Shown here: positions 6,557 to 12,240 of the stretch, piece by piece
How positions within the stretch are numbered: position 1 is the first letter of the stretch
Layout: each line of letters opens with the position of its first letter
Origin: JALZAA01 sp046724435
GTDB taxonomy: Bacteria > Actinomycetota > Acidimicrobiia > IMCC26256 > JACDBD01
Assembly (NCBI GenBank): GCA_046724435.1
Contig: JBKOWN010000058.1
Span: 1 to 12,240, forward strand
Reading direction: 5' to 3'
DNA length: 12,240 bases
Translations under genes and position numbers: made by a program
The notes under the pieces: model-generated
Databases searched by the model: none
Told to the model about the DNA's origin: nothing
The model's input: the letters and a program-made list of their open reading frames with translations, nothing else

Positions 6557-8236
6557 TCACGCAGTCGTGATCGCGCCGCGCTCGGCGCCCTGGGCGAGCT
6601 TGGCGTACTTGGCGAGGACGCCGCTCGTGTAGCGCGGGTCGGGAAGCTTCCAATTCGTCTTGCGCCGGTCGAGCTCGGCGTCGTCGACCAGGAGGTCGAG
6701 CGTGTGGGCGGCGGCGTCGATCACGATGCGGTCGCCGTCCTCGACGAACGCGATCGGTCCCCCGTCGACGGCCTCGGGCGCGACGTGCCCGACGCAGTAG
6801 CCGTGCGTACCGCCCGAGAACCGGCCGTCGGTCACGAGGGCGGCGTCGGCGCCTCGGCCCGCGCCCTTCATCGCGCCCGTCACCGCGAGCATCTCCCGCA
6901 TCCCGGGCCCGCCCTTCGGGCCCTCGTAGCGGATCACCACGACGTCGCCGGCGTTGATCCTCCCGCCGAGCACCGCGTCCATCGCCGCGTCCTCACCGTC
7001 GAACACGCGGGCCGTGCCTTCGAAGCGGTCGCTGTCGAGCCCGGCCACCTTGACGACCGCGCCGTTGGGCGCGAGCGATCCTCGCAGCACGACGATCCCG
7101 CCTTCGGCGTGAATGGGGTCGCGCAACGGGTGCACGACGTCGCCGTCCGGTGCGGGCGGATCGAGAGCGGCGAGGTTCTCGGCAAGCGTCTTGCCCGTCA
7201 CCGTCAGGCAGTCGCCGTGCAGCAGCCCGGCGTCGAGGAGCTCGCGTAGCACGACCTGCACACCGCCGATGCGATCGATGTCGGCCATGTGGTACTTGCC
7301 GTGCGGCTTCGTGTCGGCGATGTGCGGCACCTTGGCGGCGATGCGGTTGAAGTCGTCGAGCTCGAGCTCGACCTCGGCTTCGTGGGCGATGGCGAGCAGG
7401 TGCAGCACGGCGTTGGTCGAGCCGCCGAGCGCGTTCACGACCGCGATCGCGTTCTCGAACGCGGGCTTGGTCATGATCTGCCGGGGCCGGATCCCGGCCT
7501 CGAGCAGCCGCACGACCGCGCGGCCCGACTCGAACGCGAAGTCGTCGCGGCGGCGGTCCACCGCCGGCGGGGCCGAGCTCCCGGGCAGGCACATGCCGAG
7601 CGCCTCCGCCGCCGATGCCATCGTGTTGGCCGTGAACATCCCTGCGCAGGAGCCCTCCGTCGGGCACGCACGGCGCTCGATCTCACCGAGCTCGTTCTCG
7701 GTGATCGTTCCGGCTGCGCACGCGCCAATGGCCTCGAACACGCTCACCACGTCGAGGGCCTGGTCCTTCCAGTGCCCGGGGAGAATGGCGCCGCCGTAGA
7801 GGAACACCGAAGGAAGATTGAGGCGGCCGGCGGCCATCAGCATGCCGGGCAGGCTCTTGTCGCAACCGGCGAACGTCACCATCCCGTCGAAGCGCTCGGC
7901 GTGCATCATCGTCTCGATCGAGTCGGCGATGACCTCGCGGCTGACGAGCGATGCGCGCATGCCCTCGTGGCCCATCGAGATACCGTCGCTCACGGCGATC
8001 GTGACGAACTCGATCGGGAAGCCGTCGGCGGCGCGGACACCGTCCTTGGCCCGCTTCGCCAGCCGGTCCAGCGGCATGTTGCACGGCGTGACCTCGTTCC
8101 AGCTCGACGCCACGCCGATCTGAGGCTTGTCCCAGTCGGCGTCGGTCATGCCGACCGCCCGCAACATCGCCCGCGCCCCGGCTCGCTCCATGCCGTCGGT
8201 GACTTCGCGGCTACGTGGCTTCAGGTCCTCACTCAC
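6557..8236 (-). CDS. ilvD: Dihydroxy-acid dehydratase
   Basis: 559 aa, complete. Fe-S enzyme that dehydrates 2,3-dihydroxy-isovalerate and 2,3-dihydroxy-3-methylvalerate to the 2-oxo acids, the third step of valine/isoleucine synthesis, in the cytoplasm. Cluster cysteines C52 (TPCNMP), C125 (GCDKSLPGM) and C197 (PTEGSCAGMFTANTM) are all present, with K127 in the conserved CDK and the catalytic Ser in DGRFSGGTHG near the C-terminus. Three such Cys are typical of [2Fe-2S] IlvD forms. The start is GTG 8236, preceded by GAGGAG 6 nt upstream; an ATG within that spacer reads into an immediate stop. The gene diverges from the oxidoreductase operon, and its 5' region holds a 14-bp hairpin. It shares strand and pathway with ilvB but lies about 4.9 kb upstream of it, separated by four genes. 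Confidence 0.98.
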   Translation of the reverse strand: MSEDLKPRSREVTDGMERAGARAMLRAVGMTDADWDKPQIGVASSWNEVTPCNMPLDRLAKRAKDGVRAADGFPIEFVTIAVSDGISMGHEGMRASLVSREVIADSIETMMHAERFDGMVTFAGCDKSLPGMLMAAGRLNLPSVFLYGGAILPGHWKDQALDVVSVFEAIGACAAGTITENELGEIERRACPTEGSCAGMFTANTMASAAEALGMCLPGSSAPPAVDRRRDDFAFESGRAVVRLLEAGIRPRQIMTKPAFENAIAVVNALGGSTNAVLHLLAIAHEAEVELELDDFNRIAAKVPHIADTKPHGKYHMADIDRIGGVQVVLRELLDAGLLHGDCLTVTGKTLAENLAALDPPAPDGDVVHPLRDPIHAEGGIVVLRGSLAPNGAVVKVAGLDSDRFEGTARVFDGEDAAMDAVLGGRINAGDVVVIRYEGPKGGPGMREMLAVTGAMKGAGRGADAALVTDGRFSGGTHGYCVGHVAPEAVDGGPIAFVEDGDRIVIDAAAHTLDLLVDDAELDRRKTNWKLPDPRYTSGVLAKYAKLAQGAERGAITTA

Positions 8237-8274
8237 GGCATCTCCTCGGTCGCCGTCGCAGGCTCCCGGGTCCT

Positions 8275-8306
8275 GCGGTGACGGTCGGCAAAGCCGCCGT
8301 CACCGC
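8275..8306. promoter_or_regulatory. Compound palindrome in the ilvD 5' region (operator or mRNA hairpin)
   Basis: GCGGTGACGG (8275-8284) pairs perfectly with CCGTCACCGC (8297-8306); inside, CGGC and GCCG (8286-8289, 8293-8296) close an AAA loop with one bulged T. This gives 14 paired bases in 32 nt, 38 nt upstream of the ilvD GTG. A minus-strand TACGCT at 8310-8315 could be the ilvD -10, which would place the palindrome at or just after the transcription start. That position suits a repressor site or a 5' UTR stem. There is no U run, so it is not a simple terminator. Confidence 0.55.
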
Positions 8307-8358
8307 GGCAGCGTACTGGCCGCCGTTCGCGCCGTTCTCTCGCGTTCGGCCACCGACC

Positions 8359-8364
8359 TACGAT
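8359..8364 (+). promoter_or_regulatory. -10 element for the oxidoreductase operon
   Basis: TACGAT on the plus strand, with the expected transcription start near A8371, 12 nt before the GTG of the oxidoreductase. The -35 is weak (TTCTCT-like near 8335-8340). Position and match to the -10 consensus are good; it is unproven. Confidence 0.45.
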
Positions 8365-8382
8365 CACGACAATGGAGCTGAC

Positions 8383-9396
8383 GTGAAGATCGACGGGTCA
8401 CTCACTGACAACCTCAGCGAGATCGCGAACCGGGCGCGTCAGCTCGAGACCGCCGGCTACGACGGTGCGTACACGTTCGAGGGCCCCCACGACCCGTTCC
8501 TGCCCGTGCTGCTCGCCGCCGAGCACACCGAGCGCCTCGAGCTGTCGACGGCGATCGCGGTGGCGTTCGCCCGCAACCCGATGACCTTGGCGCAGACGGC
8601 TTACGACCTCCAGAGCGCGTCGGAGGGCCGCTTCATCCTCGGGCTCGGCTCTCAGATCCGCCCGCACATCGAGAAGCGGTTCTCGATGCCGTGGTCCAAG
8701 CCCGCCGCCCGCATGCGCGAGCTGGCCCTCGCGATCCGCGCCATCTGGGCATGCTGGCACGAGGGCGAGCCGCTGCGCTTCGACGGCGACTTCTACCGCC
8801 ACACGCTCATGACTCCCTTCTTCAACCCGGGGCCCAACCCGTACGGTCCGCCGCGCCTATGGCTCGCCGGTGTCGGGCCGGCGATGACCGAGGTCGCCGG
8901 CGAGGTCGCGGACGGCTTCCTCGTCCATCCCTTCAGCACGGAGCGGTTCCTGCGCGAGGTGACGCTCCCCGCGCTCGAGCGCGGGTTCGACCGTGTGGGC
9001 CGGACGCGCGACGGGTTCGAGATCGCATTCCCGCTGATGATCCTCACGGGCGACTCGGACGACGAGATCGCCGCCGCCGAGGGCGGCGTCCGCCGCCAGC
9101 TCGCCTTCTACGGCTCGACCCCGGCATACCGGCGGGTGCTCGACGTGCACGGCTGGGGTGACCTCCAGCCCGAGCTGAACCGCCTGTCCAAGGAGGGACG
9201 CTGGGAGGAGATGGGCGGCCTGATCGGCGAGGATCTCGTCGACACGTTCACCGTGCGCGGCGCGCCGGAGGAGATCGCGCCGCGGGTGCTCGTCCGCTAC
9301 GGGGACCTCGTCGACCGGATCAGCTTCAACGCGCCCTACCGCGCCGACCCGGCGCGCTGGGCGGTGGTGCTCGAGGGTTTCAAGGTGGGTGCATGA
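8383..9396 (+). CDS. LLM-class, probably F420-dependent oxidoreductase (MSMEG_2256/TIGR03617-like)
   Basis: 337 aa from GTG 8383, supported by GGAG 5 nt upstream; codons further upstream in this frame lie in the divergent promoter region. Luciferase-like TIM-barrel family whose members use reduced F420 or FMN to oxidise or reduce varied substrates. Seen: N-terminal VKIDGSLTDNLSEIANRA and AGYDGAYTFEG; FARNPMTLAQTAYDLQ (62-77); SEGRFILGLGSQI (80-92); WHEGEPLRFDGDFY, typical of this family; and WLAGVGPAMTEVAGEVADG (160-178). The opening and length resemble the TIGR03617 group of actinobacterial F420 enzymes. That subfamily call and the cofactor are inferred from remembered family features. It shares an ATGA overlap with the next gene and heads an operon with an epoxide-hydrolase-like gene. 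Substrate unknown. Confidence 0.9.
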   Translation: MKIDGSLTDNLSEIANRARQLETAGYDGAYTFEGPHDPFLPVLLAAEHTERLELSTAIAVAFARNPMTLAQTAYDLQSASEGRFILGLGSQIRPHIEKRFSMPWSKPAARMRELALAIRAIWACWHEGEPLRFDGDFYRHTLMTPFFNPGPNPYGPPRLWLAGVGPAMTEVAGEVADGFLVHPFSTERFLREVTLPALERGFDRVGRTRDGFEIAFPLMILTGDSDDEIAAAEGGVRRQLAFYGSTPAYRRVLDVHGWGDLQPELNRLSKEGRWEEMGGLIGEDLVDTFTVRGAPEEIAPRVLVRYGDLVDRISFNAPYRADPARWAVVLEGFKVGA

Positions 9397-10298
9397 ACGT
9401 GCGTGTCGGGACCGCCGACGGGCTGTTCGTGCTCGACGGCGCGTCGGAACGCGAGGTCGAAGGTCATTCGGTGACCGCACTCGATCACGGCTGGGCGATC
9501 TTCGACGGCGAGACGGTCGTGTACGAGACCGACGACGGCTGGCGGCAGGCGATGACGGTCCGGTCACCGGAGCGGTCGCTCGGAGTTCACGGCGCGCTCC
9601 TCTCCCGGGTTGACGACGCGATCGTCGGCTGGGGGTCCTCGCTCATGCGCGTCTTCAGGCAGAAGCGGTTCGAGCCCATCCCCGGGTTCGAGACGGTCGA
9701 GGGACGCGACGACTGGCATGCGGTCGGGAGCCGCGAGCCGTACGTGCGGTCGCTGACCGCAACCGCCGGGGACGTCCTCCTCGTCAACGTGCACGTCGGC
9801 GGGATCCCCCGGTCGACCGACGGGGGCGCCACGTGGCAGCCGACTATCGACGTCGACGCCGACGTGCACCAAGTGCGCGCCCATCCGGACCGGCCCGAGC
9901 TCGTCCTCGCCGCGGCGGCGATCGGACTCTGCCGGAGTGACGACGCCGGCGCGACCTGGACCGTGCACACCGACGGCCTGCACGCGTCGTACTGCCGGGC
10001 GGTGGCGACGGCGGACGACATGATGTTCGTGAGCGCCTCGACCGGGCCCTTCACCGACCAGGCTGCGGTGTACCGGCGCGCGATCGACGGTGACGGCCCG
10101 TTCGAACGCTGCACCGACGGCATGCCCGACTGGCAGCCGCGGAACATCGACACCGGGTGCCTCGACACCGACGGCGCGCGCGTCGCGTTCGGCGGCGCCG
10201 ACGGCGTCGTCTACGGCTCCGAGGACGCAGGACGCACCTGGCGCGTGCTCGCCGAGAACCTCCCGCCCGTCTCGGCCGTCACGATCGACCGAGCCTGA
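9393..10298 (+). CDS. BNR/Asp-box beta-propeller protein, function unknown
   Basis: 301 aa from ATG 9393, which overlaps the oxidoreductase stop (ATGA). Three clear Asp-box turns (S-x-D-x-G-x-T-W) are visible: STDGGATW at 141-148, SDDAGATW at 182-189 and SEDAGRTW at 276-283. These occur in sialidase, photosystem-stability-factor and VPS10-like propellers. Spacing and weaker repeats (TADGLFVLDG at the N-terminus) suggest about 6-7 blades. There is no signal peptide or membrane helix, so it appears cytoplasmic, and I see no sialidase FRIP motif or catalytic set. Similar exo-alpha-sialidase-like proteins are often annotated only by fold. Tight coupling to the oxidoreductase suggests a scaffold, partner or lactonase-like role in the same process, but the activity is not known. 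Confidence 0.85.
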   Translation: MNVRVGTADGLFVLDGASEREVEGHSVTALDHGWAIFDGETVVYETDDGWRQAMTVRSPERSLGVHGALLSRVDDAIVGWGSSLMRVFRQKRFEPIPGFETVEGRDDWHAVGSREPYVRSLTATAGDVLLVNVHVGGIPRSTDGGATWQPTIDVDADVHQVRAHPDRPELVLAAAAIGLCRSDDAGATWTVHTDGLHASYCRAVATADDMMFVSASTGPFTDQAAVYRRAIDGDGPFERCTDGMPDWQPRNIDTGCLDTDGARVAFGGADGVVYGSEDAGRTWRVLAENLPPVSAVTIDRA

Positions 10299-10311
10299 CC
10301 GAAGGAGACCT

Positions 10312-10698
10312 GTGGCCAAGGACAACGAGACCCCCGTCGAGCTCGTGCGCCGGTTCTGCGCCGTGTGGTCGAACGTCGACCCCGACGAGATCGCCGAGTT
10401 CTTCACCGATGACGCCGTGTACCACAACATCCCTATGGACCCGCTGACCGGCCGCGACACGATCAAGACGTTCATCGCCGGGTTCGCGGGCGGCGCCGAG
10501 CAGATCGACTTCCGGGTGCGCAACATCGTCGCCGACGGCGACGTCGTTCTCACCGAGCGCATCGACGTGTTCCTGTTGCCGAACGGCAAGGTCGAACTGC
10601 CGGTGATGGGAGCCTTCGAGGTGAAGGAGGGCAAGATCGCCGCCTGGCGCGACTACTTCGACATGAAGCAGTTCATGGACCAGATGGCGTCTCACTGA
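10312..10698 (+). CDS. Limonene-1,2-epoxide hydrolase-like / nuclear transport factor 2-fold enzyme
   Basis: 128 aa from GTG 10312, with GGAG (10304-10307) 4 nt upstream and a 13-nt gap after the propeller gene. One small alpha+beta cone domain. The epoxide-hydrolase active-site pattern of the limonene-1,2-epoxide hydrolase family appears complete: Y37 and N39 in AVYHNIPMDPLTGRD, R83 and D85 in TERIDVF, W112 and D114 in WRDYFD. In the characterised Rhodococcus enzyme the equivalent Tyr/Asn/Trp position the water and the Arg-Asp-Asp triad activates it. Members open epoxides to diols in terpene, steroid or other lipid breakdown. With the oxidoreductase upstream this looks like the second chemical step of a small catabolic operon; the substrate is unknown. 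A general SnoaL-like polyketide-cyclase annotation is the alternative. Confidence 0.88.
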   Translation: MAKDNETPVELVRRFCAVWSNVDPDEIAEFFTDDAVYHNIPMDPLTGRDTIKTFIAGFAGGAEQIDFRVRNIVADGDVVLTERIDVFLLPNGKVELPVMGAFEVKEGKIAAWRDYFDMKQFMDQMASH

Positions 10699-10780
10699 TC
10701 GCAGCAGTCAACGAATACAAGGGATTCTTGCGCTCCTGACGGCGCGAACGTCGCACCAGTCGCGCTCCGTCGCAGGATTC

Positions 10781-10802
10781 TGTGACCACCGTGTGACCAC
10801 GG
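10781..10802 (+). repeat. 9-bp direct repeat at 11-bp spacing, overlapping a small hairpin
   Basis: TGTGACCAC occurs at 10781-10789 and again at 10792-10800, exactly 11 bp apart (about one helical turn). CCGTG (10789-10793) and CACGG (10798-10802) also form a 5-bp stem around TGAC. Such phasing is compatible with tandem regulator binding on one DNA face, but two short copies may be chance. Confidence 0.35.
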
Positions 10803-10905
10803 ACTCCCCGGACCAGCGTCGACCCCGCCGGCCGCAACGAGGCGGCGACACGATGAGGAGACGAGTGGGAGGGTGCGCGAGACTCGCGCCCGATCGAAGG
10901 CGCTC

Positions 10906-10935
10906 TGGCAAGCACGGGTCTCGCGTCTCTACCCT
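10906..10935 (+). promoter_or_regulatory. Possible promoter for the ModA-like gene
   Basis: TGGCAA (10906-10911), 18 bp, then TACCCT (10930-10935), which would start a transcript near 10942 with about a 50-nt leader. Both boxes are only moderate matches. Confidence 0.25.
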
Positions 10936-10993
10936 GTGGCGCGCGAGATCGTTCTGGCGGTTGGGATCGCGTCGAGCACGGCGGGGAGGCTCA

Positions 10994-11842
10994 GTGAGAC
11001 GCTCGCAGCGGGCACAGCGCGGAATGTCGGTGAAGCGCGTCATCGTCGTCTCGGTGTGCGCGTTACTCGTGCTCTGCCTTCTCGTCGGCATCGGCTACGG
11101 GGTGCGGCGGGTCCTCGATCGGGGCGGCTCCGATGTCGTTACGCGGACGTTGGGTGGTGGAAAGGCCGGCGATCCGAACACCATCTCGATCTATGCGCCC
11201 AGTCAACTCAGCAAGCCTCTCGAGCGGATCACGACCGCATTCCAGCAGGAGTATCCGGGGACGACCTTCCAGTTCACCCTCGGGCCGGCGAGCGACCTCG
11301 CCAAGCGAATCCAGGACGGTCAGAAACCCAGTCTGTTCATCGAGACGCCGGCGTCCCTCGCCACCATCAGATCGGCGCGGCCCATTGCTCCGCCCGTCAA
11401 CTTCGGCTACGACTGGGTTCAGCTCGCGGTGCGAAGGGGCAATCCGAAGCAGGTTCGTGGGCTTGACGCGTTTGGTCCCAACTCCGCCGTGACCACCGGG
11501 ATCTGCGCGCCCGAGCTCTTCTGCGGGCAGGCTGACGCCCGCGTTCTGCAGAGTGCCGGCATCAACGCTGCCCCGAAGGTCGTGACGAGCAACGTGACCG
11601 AACTGACCGACGGTGTGAAGAATGGGAGCATCGACGCGGTTCTTCTGCTCCGGAGTGATCTTCGGGCGGTGATCACGAAGATCACTGCTCCGCCGTTCTC
11701 GAACACCTATCGCCTCGACTACCAGATGGCGCAGTTCCAAAGCGGCGGCCGAGCCGATCAGTTCGTCCAATGGCTGCAGACGGCGCCGACCGCCCGTCAG
11801 ACCCTGCGAAGCGCGGGAATGCTCTCGTTCTACGACCAGTGA
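10994..11842 (+). CDS. Membrane-anchored ModA-like substrate-binding protein
   Basis: 282 aa from GTG 10994, chosen for the strong ribosome site GGGGAGG (10983-10989) 4 nt upstream; ATG 11024 inside it is the alternative (272 aa). A basic N-terminus is followed by one hydrophobic helix (about 15-36) with no signal-peptidase II lipobox, so it is probably an uncleaved anchor or signal peptide. The rest resembles ModA-type (molybdate/tungstate-like oxyanion) binding proteins: ISIYAPSQLSKPLERITTAFQQEYPG (64-89), LGPASDLAKRIQDG (96-109), LFIETP (114-119), GICAPELFCGQADARVLQSAG (169-189, with C171 and C177), then GSIDAVLLLRSD and QFVQWLQT near the end. No ModB permease or ModC ATPase lies within the window, so the ligand and transport role are unproven. 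It could serve as a stand-alone sensor or pair with distant components. Confidence 0.8.
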   Translation: MRRSQRAQRGMSVKRVIVVSVCALLVLCLLVGIGYGVRRVLDRGGSDVVTRTLGGGKAGDPNTISIYAPSQLSKPLERITTAFQQEYPGTTFQFTLGPASDLAKRIQDGQKPSLFIETPASLATIRSARPIAPPVNFGYDWVQLAVRRGNPKQVRGLDAFGPNSAVTTGICAPELFCGQADARVLQSAGINAAPKVVTSNVTELTDGVKNGSIDAVLLLRSDLRAVITKITAPPFSNTYRLDYQMAQFQSGGRADQFVQWLQTAPTARQTLRSAGMLSFYDQ

Positions 11843-11865
11843 CACGTAGCAGTCGCAAGTTGTCT

Positions 11866-11884
11866 CTCGGTCGGGACGATCGAG
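11866..11884 (+). terminator. Hairpin after the ModA-like gene, possible terminator
   Basis: CTCGGTC (11866-11872) pairs with GATCGAG (11878-11884; one G.U) around GGGAC, 23 nt after the stop codon. No T run follows, so termination would be weak or Rho-assisted. Confidence 0.3.
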
Positions 11885-12130
11885 GGTTACTGAGCGAGTG
11901 GCCCGCGATCTTTCTCACCAAAGCGTGTGCCTTGTCACACAGCCCGCAGGTCCCACTCACAGTCTCACGTGGCTACCGGACGTTGCGTTTCTCGGCGCTC
12001 GCGTCCGCTCGGTCGACGTATGGATAATCAACGCTCAACAGCGCGCAGACATCGTCAAGCGACACTAGACGGGGTCCACGGCTTCGCGATCGATCGGCCA
12101 CTCCGGCCGAACAGACCCACAGTTTGAGCC
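11885..12130. other. Intergenic region, no gene recognised
   Basis: 246 bp, visibly less GC-rich than the rest of the window. Neither strand gives a protein-like translation, and I see no tRNA or other folded RNA. A short hairpin near the right end is listed separately. Confidence 0.5.
12094..12110 (-). terminator. Short hairpin downstream of the right-edge gene
   Basis: TCGGCC (12094-12099) and GGCCGA (12105-12110) form a perfect 6-bp stem around 5 nt, 20 bp beyond the stop of the minus-strand gene at the right edge. The position suits a transcription end, but there is no U run. Confidence 0.3.
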
Positions 12131-12240
12131 TTATATGGGTGCGCAGACGAAGCTGTGCTGGATATACACGTCCGGTTGAGAAAGACTCACGACGCGCCAG
12201 GAAGTGCCTTCGATGAGTTCGCGTGCGTACTCTTCCGAGT
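12131..12240 (-). CDS. C-terminal end of an unidentified protein (cut by window edge)
   Basis: Reading leftward from the right edge, 35 codons translate to SEEYARELIEGT...SLSQPDVYIQHSFVCAPI and end with TAA at 12133-12131. Composition is protein-like (amphipathic start, then alternating hydrophobic strands), unlike the Arg-rich shadows elsewhere. The ending, with aromatic and hydrophobic residues then IQH.FVC, recalls C-termini of class I SAM-dependent methyltransferases, but 35 residues are too few to name a family. The gene body lies beyond the window. Confidence 0.5.
   Translation of the reverse strand, partial: SEEYARELIEGTSWRVVSLSQPDVYIQHSFVCAPI

Larger units (their letters stand above)
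10699..10993. other. Non-coding gap between the epoxide-hydrolase and ModA-like genes
   Basis: 295 bp with no convincing gene. An open reading frame in phase with the ModA-like gene extends back through here, but its Arg-rich content does not resemble a protein, and a strong ribosome site marks the real start at its end. No intrinsic terminator for the operon on the left is visible. It contains a short direct repeat and a candidate promoter, listed separately. Confidence 0.5.

Noticed and set aside
10793..10993. Upstream extension of the ModA-like gene to ATG 10793
   Set aside because: It would add about 67 Arg-rich residues ahead of the membrane anchor and ignore the strong GGGGAGG ribosome site before GTG 10994.
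11925..11940. GTGTG-N6-CACAC as a CRP-like operator
   Set aside because: Spacing is TGTG-N6-CACA, not the N8 of the CRP consensus, and no gene start lies suitably downstream.
12019..12028. TATGGATAAT as a promoter -10 pointing right
   Set aside because: No -35 at a workable distance and no plus-strand gene follows; the only nearby gene runs the other way.

Overview
The window is very GC-rich, with GTG starts, dense gene packing and frequent 4-nt stop/start overlaps. A probable F420-dependent luciferase-like oxidoreductase, an actinobacterial-type Fpg paralogue and several leaderless-looking promoters point to a high-GC actinomycete (Actinomycetota, possibly an Acidimicrobiia-like lineage; the class is an inference). 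The left two thirds is read on the minus strand and the right third mostly on the plus strand, diverging at about 8.24-8.38 kb.

Minus-strand block, in the order of transcription: ilvD (dihydroxy-acid dehydratase, 8236-6557); a 71-nt gap holding a perfect 12-bp inverted repeat; an Fpg/Nei-family DNA glycosylase with an unusual Cys/Asp/Cys/His zinc finger; an OmpR-type response regulator; its sensor histidine kinase (4-nt overlap); a membrane protein with an MprF-type aminoacyl-phosphatidylglycerol synthase domain; then ilvB (acetolactate synthase large subunit), cut by the left edge. Between the MprF-like gene and ilvB is a compact branched-chain amino acid attenuator: a promoter inside the 3' end of the MprF-like gene, an 11-residue leader peptide rich in Leu and Val whose ATG overlaps that gene's stop codon, a perfect 8-bp hairpin, and a 9-bp intrinsic terminator with a U run directly ahead of ilvB. 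The two ilv genes carry out the first (IlvB) and third (IlvD) steps of valine/isoleucine synthesis and flank an envelope-type signalling module (regulator, kinase, MprF-like enzyme).

Plus-strand block: a three-gene operon of an LLM-class (probably F420-dependent) oxidoreductase, a BNR/Asp-box beta-propeller protein (ATGA overlap), and a small limonene-1,2-epoxide-hydrolase-like enzyme with an apparently complete active site. This suggests a small oxidative catabolic unit of unknown substrate. After about 295 bp without a gene comes a ModA-like substrate-binding protein anchored by one N-terminal membrane helix, with no ABC permease or ATPase beside it. The last ~400 bp is mostly non-coding, and at the right edge there is the C-terminal end of a minus-strand gene.

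I did not find an unmistakable new system (no CRISPR array, phage genes, transposase or rRNA/tRNA). The strongest candidates for follow-up are the ilvB attenuator and its embedded near-leaderless promoter, the two compound palindromes around ilvD, the regulator/kinase/MprF-like module, and the oxidoreductase/propeller/epoxide-hydrolase operon.
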